Shown piece after piece: positions 25,001 through 37,000 of a stretch of DNA of 64,000 nt. Within the stretch, counting starts at the first letter, position 1. Every line of letters begins with the position of its first letter. The position numbers and the translations under genes are program-made. The DNA is from Nautilus pompilius. Taxonomy: Eukaryota; Mollusca; Cephalopoda; Nautilida; Nautilidae. The stretch covers positions 166,001 through 230,000 of the forward strand of contig JACATO010001023.1 in the NCBI GenBank assembly GCA_018389105.1. The letters run 5' to 3'. The notes beneath the pieces are model-generated. The model was not told where the DNA came from. It did not search any database and was given only the letters and a program-made list of their open reading frames with translations.

Positions 25001-28000
25001 TTTTACCTAGCTTATAACTAAGCCTTAGAAAATTCACCACCCCCCCCAAATCTAGGAACTAAAAACCCCTCCTGCTAACATTTCCCAGTAGCTGGAATAC
25101 ATCCATTACTTTTTTAAACTGTGAAAGAAAGAAAATTAAGCTACTTGGGGGTCAAAGGAATCAAAAGTTCTTAGCGGGCCCCATTTCCAAAATACATCAC
25201 TTGCTCAATAATACCGATTAATCATCAAAGCATCTCATCTTTTAAAAGTGATGATGGTCCACTTAACTGGTTAGATTTTGACTTTGGATAACAAGTTTCT
25301 TCTGATAGCTTTTTTTTTTTTTTTCTGTAACAATTACACATGGCAAAGTAATCAACAACAAAACATGAGTTTTCACTTTTTACCATCAGCTAAGGAACAA
25401 ACCACCAATTCAAAATGGTACTAACAACATGGGAAAAGGTAGGAATCCTACCGATGCAATATTCTGCACTATCACACTAAAAAAAAAAGTTGTTGTTTTC
25501 AAGTTCGTTAAATAAAAATCACTGTTATATCTGCCCGTTTTATTGGCCTTTTCTAGGTTAAAATTTAATAGTTACTTCCCTTTACACTACACAAATGAGA
25601 GACAGGAGACTAGAATGCAAAGTACCATGAACAATTGTTGCAGACAGATTTCAAAAAGAAAAAGTAATTTAACCAAAGAGAATCTGAATAGACAAACAAA
25701 TATGTAGGCATTGTATCTTTGTTAATTAAAAATTTTAAGCTATAATTTTTTTCTTATTTAAATCAGAGTTTACTGCCGTTGTGATTAAAATGAATGCCGT
25801 CTCTAGTCACACACGTGCACCAGTTACGATAAAGAATGAAATTTCAATTCAGACTATCGACATTAAGGAGTCTTTCGAGAATTTAACATCACATTTGATA
25901 ACATGATTTAAAGGTAATTTACACAACTGTACAGTCTTAATTTTTATACAAAAATTTTTTTTTTTTCAAATACAGTAAATCTAGTTCCCAATTGGAGAAG
26001 CAACAGTGTCAGGCAACTAAATTAACAAATATTTAATCTGGTAAAGTAACATTAGCCATCTGCTTTGATCTTGCGGAAAAAGTCTGTAGGACAGACAGCA
26101 AAAACTGATTTAGAGAGATTAATAATGCAGTGCAACTCCTTCAAAACCTGTTCTGCCAAATAGACAAATCGCACCGGGGTTGTGTGAGAATTTTTAATCT
26201 GGATCAAGACAAACAGCCACTATTCACCAAGAGATGCTGTAACTGTTGGCAAACTACTTTTGGCACAACTGGAAAGAAAGTTTAACAAGCAGCAAAACTT
26301 TATGAAAGAATGTTTATGGATTCTAGTTCTGAATTTGAAATCTGAAAGAGAGATAGATAGATAGATAGGTCTGAAATGCCATGTACAGTCATCTAGTTGC
26401 ATTATGTTTCATTCACAGCGCTAAAGAGTATCGAAAACTTGTTGCTTCTTCATTTTTAAACGTTTAATTAAAAACCATATTCTGGCATAAAAATCAAAAT
26501 CAGAATTTCAATGGGATCTCAATATTTACAAAAATTAGAAGTGGAGCCAAAACAGCTCTGATCTCATACGAGTGCTACTACTAGTTTGGGAAAGGCTGGC
26601 TTTCGCCTGCTACAGAACACCTCTAATAGGACTGCAATGCGCGGATCTCGCAGAGTTATGCGATCTTTAACACCGGTTTTTGTTCAATGACGCATGAAAT
26701 AGATATTTTCTGGTGCGTGTACGTGTGGGGGGGGGGAGGGAGAACTTGTGTCACGTTAAAACTACCACATTTCTCATACAAAAATCCTTGCCGATTAAGT
26801 GTGAAGTAATACTAGAGATGTTCAAACAAAATCTCGCTGAAACACCATCGCTGCAACGGTGGCTGGCCAGGTGCCATCTGAACGTGGTGACAGCAGTAGA
26901 GAAATTCTTCACAGTGTACCATGGGAATACTTTCTGGTGGACAGAACTGTTTGTGCGTTGCCAAACAGGGATAGTAATAATGGCAACGTTATTAACAAGT
27001 GTGTACCCTGGCTAGAGAAATCAGCACATGTTACAGGAATATCTGTTATAATATAGTAAAGTTAAAAGAGAAGTGAAGATAATCTTGAGACTGCAAGTTC
27101 CTGCCGAACAGACAAAGCTGATCTGATGACAGCACTGACTGCCAGGCTCCAACACCTGCTATCCATATGAAAAACAGAAGCACAGCAAGCAGCAGAATAT
27201 ATGGTCTCTGTGGTTCAGTTTAGTGACCTCCTCACCCCCCCCCCCCCTACCACCACAAACAAGCAAACCAACCAGTCTTTTCATTCAGCTAGTCGTCACA
27301 AGCAAACCCAGTGGCACTGACTTGGTATGGTCCAAACATACTTTGGCATATTCCTGGTTATTATAGGTGAAGCTACCAAACAAAAACAATGCTTTTTGTT
27401 GCATATACAAAGTTAATTGGTGTTGTAGACTTAAAGCAAACTTTCTAAAAATTATAATAATTTCTTTCAAAGGCAGGTCGAGAAGGATCACAGACAGACA
27501 GGATCACGATGGAAGGCTAAATGAAATGGTATGTAGCCGACTCCACAGTGGGTTCATATTTCTTTCAGCATCCTTCCACTGACGAAGTAGTTAACGGAAT
27601 TTCTCTTACACACACCCAGCCTGTCTAGTTATGAATGTAATCCTCAAAATGTAACTTTTTCCACTTCCATTTGAGGTCTGGGGGGAAAAACAAAACGCCA
27701 GGCAGATAGTAAAAATAGAATAAGGCCGTTATATATGACGACGCTAACAAAACCAAAAGTTGAGAACATGCTAAGCACCTACACGAGCGCCGCCCACACT
27801 CTCCCAGCCCTCATCATCACTTGAGCACCATCCAGTCTTCCACAAGAAAAAGCAACACTGAGAGAAGTTAACATCATATCAAAACCCCCGATAACATTTA
27901 GCAGCAGCGCAAGTACAGATTTCTCACCCCCTTCTTCTTTCCTTTTTTTTTTCCAGTTTGCATAAAGTTGTAGTTGTTAACTTCCTCACTAAACAGTCAC

Positions 28001-28061
28001 AAAGAAAAAAAAAAAGAATCTGACTAATGTAGTCACAAATGAGTTGGCAACGACGACTTCT
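22061..28061. other. No recognised coding exon; probable glycogenin 3' UTR plus intergenic DNA
   Basis: AT-rich sequence with short SSRs and a G homopolymer near 24744-24758. The nearest canonical AATAAA on the minus strand below the glycogenin stop that I found is at 25543-25538, so a 3' UTR of roughly 2.5 kb is possible. A 100-codon plus-strand reading frame at 26713-27015 has no family resemblance and is probably chance. Confidence 0.4.
23996..24019. repeat. (GT)n microsatellite
   Basis: About 12 uninterrupted GT units in the region downstream of glycogenin. Confidence 0.9.
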
Positions 28062-31000
28062 TCACTGCGTTGATATGCTTCCCTCGGAGAGTTTCGCATC
28101 GAGTTTACGCTGGATGTTTTCAAAGCTGTCCTCACCCATGTAGTCAACCTGACCCTGCTCCCACGCCATGCGCCGCTCGTATTCACTCCCGGTCTCGCTG
28201 CTGACATCGTGGAGATGCAGACTGGCAATATTTTCTGCAATTGCAGGCTGTGGAAAAAACATAAACAGAACAAACAAAATTACGATAGATTCAAAAGCAA
28301 GCAGCGACCGTGTGCGCACGCACTCACAATGTATAACTCTGGTCGGGTCAGTACCAATCCACCAACTACTTAGGCATCTTATTACTACTGTACAATGGAG
28401 AATGGAACAATTTTTATTTAGATTCTTATTGAAAGGAAGACGATGAATTCTTTTCTGTGTATGCTAGAAGGATCAGACCAGATAGTTTTGAGAAGACAAG
28501 ATGCTTGTCTATATTCACTAAGCCTTTTAATTTGAAAAAGGAATTAGTTACACAAACGAAGCATCAAGTTATTCTTACATGGTGATGACAAATATTAAAA
28601 GAAAAAAAAAACGAGAGACTAATAAAAGAAAAGTTTATAGAATTTATTTTAGTAATAAATTACTTAGCAGGTATAGCTTTAATATTTGTGAAAGTAATTA
28701 TATATTTAAATAATTTTTGCATGTTAAGAAAAAAAGATGGAAGATAATGTTGGTGCTGTGCCAAAATAGATGCACTGAAGGAATGAAAATACTGTCCATT
28801 ATTTCATATTCCCATCACAAAAGTTCTCGGTTTCAATTACCTTCCTGCATTTTGTAAAGCTACAAATTTTGCAGAGTAAATAATCAAAAGTTTTCATTAA
28901 AAAACATAATTATAAGGAACATTCTTCTTCCACAATCTCTTGTCCCGACAGAGAGGGACAAAGTTCTTGGAGGGCTGATAATGTCAATATTAGCACTACT
29001 GACCAGGTTAGGTTAACCTGTGTAGCCATCAATGCCCAACCTAGGGTGAGTCCTCAGAATCCGGGCACTTGCAAGTCTCAGTCATGCAATGGTGGACAGC
29101 ACAATCAAGAAAAAACCCACTAGAAGTCGTTAACTAGGAGTGGAAGGAAACGGAGTAACTGGAAAAAATCAACACAGATGGGTTGACGCAGAAGAAAAGA
29201 TGTCCCACCACAGAACCAACAGGGAATTAACTGAAATTGCAAGCCACAAGCTTGATGGTAGCACACTATGCTTATCTGCTGCTCAAAAGAAACCTATATT
29301 CCTGCTGTCTGATGGCTGCGACAACAATGAACAACTTACTGTTTGTAATGCAGTTATCTTCCCTTGAAAAGATAATTTACTTTTCTAAAACAACACCAAC
29401 AAACATTAAAAATGAATAAATGAAGTAAACACTTTCAACATCAATATTAGCATTCAGAATACTAAAATCAGCTTGCACCTGGTTGCAATTTACCTAAATA
29501 TCTTCTCTCATTACAGAAATAATTCTTTTCCTAGGTGGATATTTTATTTTATCCAGTGTGGAAATTTTGAAAGCAAAGAACGGCATGAAGTGGAAAAAAT
29601 CTCCTCAATACAAGAATGGTCGCCAAGAATACAGATCAATAATAATAATAATAATAAACCAATTGTAGAAACACACGAGGTACTTCAGGATTTTTCCGAA
29701 AGGCATTAATGAACATCCACATACCCTAGTTGGAAAAGTATCTTAGAGAGTTTACTTTGAGTAAAGAAGGGTTTCTTACTCCACTTACTACATCATAAAC
29801 TTGGACCAGAAGCACGCAGGTTAATAGACAACTGCCTTGGTTAAAACACTGGTTCATCCACAGTTTTCCTCCTTAACAGATTGGGGCCACACCCCAGCCG
29901 TACACAGACCAACCCCATCTAAGAGCAGCTGTCTTTAGCCGCTCCATTTTTTTGAAATTACATAAAAACAACAGAGTGCAACCATCAGGAGAAGGAACTA
30001 ATGCTCAAAACAAAGTATTTCGAGGTAGAAAACAAACAAGAAACACAATATTAAAAATAATCGGATTCCTCATCTTTATATCTGATACAATTTAAATGAC
30101 AGTGCACACCTAATCATGCATATGTCTACCTACCTTTTGTTAGTATAGTAACTGCGTGTATGCACACACCTATTGCTTATAACCTCAACCAATTCTCTAC
30201 TTCTCAGTGTTAATTGTTTTCAAACACATTCCTTTGCTAAATTCTATTGCTCAAACAATGCTTATTTCTACAAAAAGCTAATTTAATTTAAAATTACCAA
30301 TTTTTTTTAAATACTGACAATTTATTATTCAAACATTATGACTAATATTACAAATTAATGTTTGTAATACACACACAATTTAGTAAAGTATAGTAGAATA
30401 CCCCCAGTCTGGCACCCTTGGAGCCAAATAGTTTTGGCGAGGCTGGACTATAGGTAGCAATATTTCTGAGGGAACCTGATTGTGGACTGAACAGTTCCTG
30501 AAACACCACAGAACGTGGAGAGCTCTACCCAATAAGGGTATTTCCAAAGTACTGAATGCCAGGCTGGGGATACTCAACTGTACCAAAAAGAGAGACTAAA
30601 AAACAGAACCCAAAGATGATTCACAAAATACACACCTATAATCAACTTTAACTAATATACTGGAAATGAAATGAGAGGCAGCACTTTCTTCTTTTTGAGC
30701 TGGTAAGTTTTGAACAAATGTATCTGCATGTAGCTGAAATTTTAAATTGTTTTCAGAGGTCAGAGTTTAACATATACCAGTTTAAAGAATTTATCAGTTT
30801 CCTGCATTTTTTGGCATTTTGGCTCAATAATATCCTGGTATAAGTAATGTTAGTAAACTTAAAACAGAGCTATAGTACTATAAAAAGGGATTTCAGTGTT
30901 ATCAGAGATGTAAAAACGTGTCCAGAAATGAATTAGAAAGCATATGGATGTGGTGTGCAGTCTACTAAGGGTTAACCTGATGTTTACTTTTACAAAGGTT

Positions 31001-34000
31001 GAGAAAAGCTAATCAACCATGAGTTAAAAGAATCAAAATTTGTTAAATGTTACTTTCCACTTCCCTTTCTCTCTGTAAAGATTTTAAAACCTGTCACATC
31101 TTTGGGTGCCATTTATATTAGAATTATTGTGGTGGTGGTTCAAGAAGAATCAATCATAAAAAATACTGTACCTCGAAGCTTTTGGACTCGGCAAGCTGTA
31201 GTGGGAAAAGAAAAAAGAGAAAGAAAGAAAATACACAAAAAGCAACATGCAAATAGAAGCTGGAGACATTCATTAGTTTCAGAAAAATGTGAGCAATGGC
31301 AATACTTCATCGATTAGTTATTATCGCATAATTTAAACTGGAAAAAATCCTCCAACATTTTATTAATACTATACAGTCGCATTTAGAATACTCTGAAAAA
31401 AGGAACCACCAACAGCAGTATTCAGAAGTGCAGTGCAGCATTAGTGACATTTTTTAGAAGTGAATAGATGTGCAATTCTAAACTTAAGGGCAAATGGCAA
31501 ACTGAACAGAACAGAGTAAACATACATAAAGAATATTGTAAAGCAACACCAAAACCTCAGCCGCCAAGGTAGTGCAATTCTAGTCAGAGTGGTGTGACTC
31601 TGAGACTGGATTCAAAATAAGCCTCCACTATCTGCACTTCCAGATCAGTACAGATGTGAAATTAAGATGTTAATCACTAGTGCAACAAGTCAAACCAGAT
31701 GGACAACAGGGGTCCCGCTTAGTCAACTGAAAAAGAAGAGTTCTGAAGCAGCCAGTTACTGTACAACAACATTCTGTGCATCCATGTTCTTACTCTTTTG
31801 TTTATAAGTCATGTATACAATGCATAAACCACCGCAGGACTAAATGGTCTCATTATAAGTATTAGCTAAAACAAACTCTTTCTCAAGCATAAATACAACT
31901 CGCCACTGCTATGCCACAGTAAATCAAGTAAAACTTTTAACGACTTCAGCAGCGACAGCAGCATTCTAAATATGAAGTGATTACTGTATTTTCCTTTTGA
32001 AAGTAAAAATCATTGTTTCAAGAAAAGAAAGAAAACTGTCAACCACAAACCAGCTTAATTTATTTTATTTCTTTAAGGTGGAATGTAATTTAAATATCAA
32101 ATTATTTTTAAAATTTGAGGCCAAATTCATTATAGTTCTACAAGGGTAATAAAGTTAAAAAAATATATATATATATTTAATTTTTCAACTTTGGATACAA
32201 AGCTTCATGGAATATTTAAAACTTCAACAAAGTTCCAGCAAATGCCACTGTATACTTTGAATTTGTAGTGAACAAATTGAAAAATAAATTTCACATGGAT
32301 GCGTGAGATGCCAAGCAGACCATAGTTCTGATACATGACCCCAAACTCCCTAGTCAAAGTTACCAACCTAGACATTTAAATTACAAGCATTACAAAAAAA
32401 AAAAAAGTAGAAATACACAAGAAACCATGCCATCCCTTATTTGCTAGTAAAAAAAAAAAAAAAGGGAGGGGGGGAGCCCAGATAAATGCAAAAAACTGCT
32501 AGCAAATTAGTAATGAACAATAGGGCGATGTCAGAATCATCAGCCTGAAGTGAGATTAGTAAACTCTCAGAACAGATTATGACATCAGTCACCAAACAGC
32601 TTTACATTATCACATTATCCCAAGCTATCTGGAAATGTGTTTCCTTTTTTTTAAAAACCAAATATCTGATGAAACATCTCATACTTTGTACATCTACATC
32701 TAACATCTAGAAGAGGTTAGCTTCTTTTGTTATTAGTTGTTATTTTTTTAAAACTTGTTCAGCTGATACTGACTGTTACAAGTCCTAAGGGCATGTTTAG
32801 CAGTTGGTTCACCAACAGTACCATCCAACTACAACCATGGAAATGATTTGCAGAAATTTCTTAGCACCGTGCCAGAGATCTCAGGTTCATGTGAAAAGAT
32901 GTAATTCCAATTGTGAAGGCAATACTTTGAGATTTAAAAAAAAAGAGAATACTAAATTCAGTCAATTTTTAGAAATTTCCACCAAATGAAGTTTTGAAGG
33001 TCTAAGAAAAATTCATAAATCAAGCTGTACTCTCTATAAAAAAAATAAAGACAACGACAGACAATAAAAACGAGATAATTTTCTTATAGACTTGGTTTAC
33101 TGAAATTATTTAAATCCTGCAGATCAGGCATTGCTAGCTGTTCATGCAAGTTGCTAATGAACAGTATGAGTAAAAGAGAAAATAGTTTTTTTATAATTCA
33201 AAAATAGATTATCATAGATCGAGATCATCACTTTGTGCTACATTAATTTGTGACAGACAGACAGACACCACACACATTTAACAGAGGAAGAAGAAAATAG
33301 TTTAGATATCTTGGCTGCTATTTTCCCCAGTTATTCTTGATAGTACTTCTAGAAGTCAAACAGAAGTGAGAGCTTTCAATCAGGAATACCACAAAACCTC
33401 CAACCAGCAGGAATATAAATTAGTCAGCATCACCTTAAAAGACAATAACAAGATTCATTCAAGACAATCGGATGAGCCATTTCAAATTGTCACAGGTAAG
33501 CAATGCTTTGCTTTATCATTTTACTTGTAATTTATTTGTTAAAAAACTAAAATAATTTCAAAATATTTTAATTTACATATATCAAGTATCTGATGTTTGT
33601 TTTAATTTTATATTTATTTAAATAATCATTAAAATATTAAATAAGTACACCAGTCTTAGTGGAAAACTGGTAAAATATTTTAAAATCAAAACATTACTTG
33701 TATATTAAAATATATTGAAACAGGTCTTTCTAAAGTATTTTTTGCTTATACAAACAGAAAAATCTATACAAAAATTATTTATAATACAAAGAGAATTTAT
33801 TTTTTTTTTTTTTCAAATAGCTGAGCTGGTTCTTTCCGTTGGAAGTCAGGGTTGTAGCCATTGTTACTGAAAGTTGGTTCGCCTGCTTTAGCCATTTAGA
33901 CCACAACAGCCCATACTACAAGCAAGTTCATTAATCAACTATCCATCTTTCAAGCAATCGAGAGCTTTCGGCTGCATATAAGATGGAATGCGATTTCTAC

Positions 34001-37000
34001 TTTCTTGCATGCATTGGAAGAGTGGTCTTGAAAGTAAACTGTGCTCTCAAAATGAGTGGTCAGCAGTCACACGGGTCAACCATAGGACATTACATAACAG
34101 TGCAACAGTTTGGGGTAAAGACCAATGTAAATGCAAACACACCAACCCAGTCTGCATCCACAAGGGGCTTTATGTCCACCCTCTCGCATAGGGCTCTGCT
34201 TACGTTTTTCCCATTTATTTACAAAGAAGAAGGGGAATACATTCATCACCAGGGGTGGGGTAGGTAGGAGTTGGGGTTGGCTTACTGGGATGCAAACTAG
34301 CATGATGACTGTATTTCTGACACAAACATTTGTAATAATTCAGGTCTGGTTTAAGGTGTAAGAAGAGTACCTACAAATACCTAAATCAACACTTACCACT
34401 GCAGGTTCGGGGCCTGAAAATGATCCAATTTCTTTTTCCCTTGAAGGGAAAGTTGCACCACCTAAACTGAAGTCAGAACTGTCCCGTTTACTAAAGCTCA
34501 CACTGGACCAATCACGCTCAAACTCCAGAGCAGTGTACATCTCAATTGGAGGTGCATCAGGGTCTATGTATGACAATGGCGGGGTTGAGTAAAAGCTTTC
34601 AACAAACGCATATGGCCTTCCCTCATCTTCTTTCACTGCTATAATTTGAGGAACTACAGACTCACTAATTGCAATGACTTCCTTATCTGCTTCAGATAAA
34701 TCTTTAGTGTCTTCATCTTCAACTGGCTGGACACTGATGGGTATGCCCATACCTTCAACTGGCTGGAAATTGACAGCCATGTCCATACCTTCAACTGGCT
34801 GGAAATCGACAGCCATGTCCATACTTTCAACTGGCTGGACAGTGAGGGGTAATTGTGTTTTCACCAAAGATTGATCAAAGCTGGACATGTGAGATGGCTC
34901 TACATCAGCATGTGAAAAGGGCAAGCTTGGTTTGACATAACCAATGGGTCTTGGTGCTCTTTGAAGAGTGACATCAAACTCCAACTTTGGCGTTTGTTGT
35001 CTGTCTATGTACAGAGGTGGTGAAATAAGGGTGGAGAGTTGTTGGAAGTCACCCTCTAATGAAGGTGTTTCATCAGATAGAATTTGATCTACAGATGGTG
35101 GCTGATAAGGATACAGCAAAAAGTAAGTTTCTCTGGAGGGGTTTTCCTTCAAAGCTACCACATCCACCACAGGTTTCGTAGTGACACAGCTCTGCAACTG
35201 CACAGGTAAAAACAACAGAAGACAACAAACATGCAGAAAAACATAAATAGAAATCTAGAAACAAAACTTACTGGTTAATACTAGAATTTGGTTGCATCAT
35301 GTAGACCAACAATTTTGCATACAGTGTCAAATTTTGATTTGAATCAAGAATTGGTTCCCCTTGTTTACAGAGATTTTTCTTATATATATACACATACACA
35401 CATACACACAAATAAAAATACTGAATTAAATAGTTATATGAATTTCTAAAAATAGCTCTTTAAAAAGATTATCAGCAGTTCTCATTTAGAACTATACAAT
35501 GCTACAGTTTGTCGGCAGCCACAGACCAAATAATCTCCTGAAGTATAGCTCTGAAGGCATTCAGTCCAAAAGCAACCCTCGATTCTCGAAGGCTGATACA
35601 TTTTCAACAGGAACAGCACAGATTAAACAGTCAACTGCTTATGAAATTTGAAAATCAATTCATGTCTCTGCTTCCTTAGATAGAAAGTCAAACTTTTTTC
35701 TGTTGTGCAATAGCTTATTTGAACCAGATGTGATTTAGGCATCATTCTCTCACTATACTGCATCAGAGGCTAATGAGAGATCCCAAATGTTGAAGCACAT
35801 TATTATTTCTTTTTTAATCACTCTTCTTCAAACGTTTCAAGTCTTTCAACAAGATGGTACTTCTGATCTTTCAGTTAGTTCAACTAAAAACCTGTGGCAT
35901 GTTCCGATATAGCAATTATCTCCATGTACATATATAAACCGCACACAGCGGCTAAATGCTGATAGCTAAGTGAAAGTGTTTAAATTACAACTTTTGAAAA
36001 TAGTCACAAACCTTTTCCAACAATGTTGTCACGAGGCCAGACTAGAAGTGGAATGACACTGCCGAGGAGGACGACGACACAGTATATTGTCAAGTTTCCT
36101 AAACCCTAATAATGATGATGAAACTTAATATAAACAGAAAAACTATTCACTGGTAAGAAATTCCCAATCTCACAATATTAAGCCTAAACTGTATTCAAAC
36201 AGAAGATTTAAAAAGTCCATATAGTTAAAACATTGCTAAGTTATCAAGGAACTCATCTAAAACAAAGCTAAGATAACAAGCGATAGATTACAGAATTCAC
36301 CTAATAGCTTTATAAAAACTTCCCAAATTCAGTATTGTTCCATTTATCCAAAACCATTTTATCATCCAGCCATAATGATCTCAAAGGGAAAAACTATGTA
36401 TATTTTAAAAATGCATGTCTGATCAGGGTACATTAAGTCGCATGCTGCCATGCCTTTTAATGTTAATGCATTGTTATTGCCCAGATTGCACAAATCACCA
36501 GAGAATAAAAATCAATGTTTTGATATATATATATATAAAGCAAGCAAAACATCTGTAATATATTTATATGATTTTCTGATCCTAGAAGTACAGCAAATCA
36601 TTCATCCACAGATTTCTACCAAGCAAGCAGTATTCACAAAATTCAAATATCAAAATAATCGTATGTACACGCAATGCATATTCTTGCATCCTACAGAATG
36701 TGCCGACAAATCAGATGTCATATATAGCTACGCAAGTAATTGCCTGTTTTATAACTACAAAAGAGAATAAACTATGATGAATGTGACAAAATATGGAAAT
36801 ATTTAGAGATGTACAACTATTTAGTCACTTTAGTCACAATCCTTTAACTCATGTGATAGTCCTATTGCCTCAGATGCTATATGTGGTTGCCCTTGGGTGG
36901 GGTGTACATGCTAGTCACACAACTGTCAGATTATTTCAAATTTGCATAACAATGATTAAATTGGGTATAAAACCTGACATAAATGTTCGCATAGTGAAGT

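Noticed and set aside
26713-27015. 100-codon plus-strand frame downstream of glycogenin
   Set aside because: No motif, starts beside a G homopolymer, and probably lies antisense to the glycogenin 3' UTR.
35073-35264. Minus-strand frame starting [16 protein letters not shown], looks like a signal peptide
   Set aside because: It spans the linker-exon acceptor in another frame; its first part is intron sequence.
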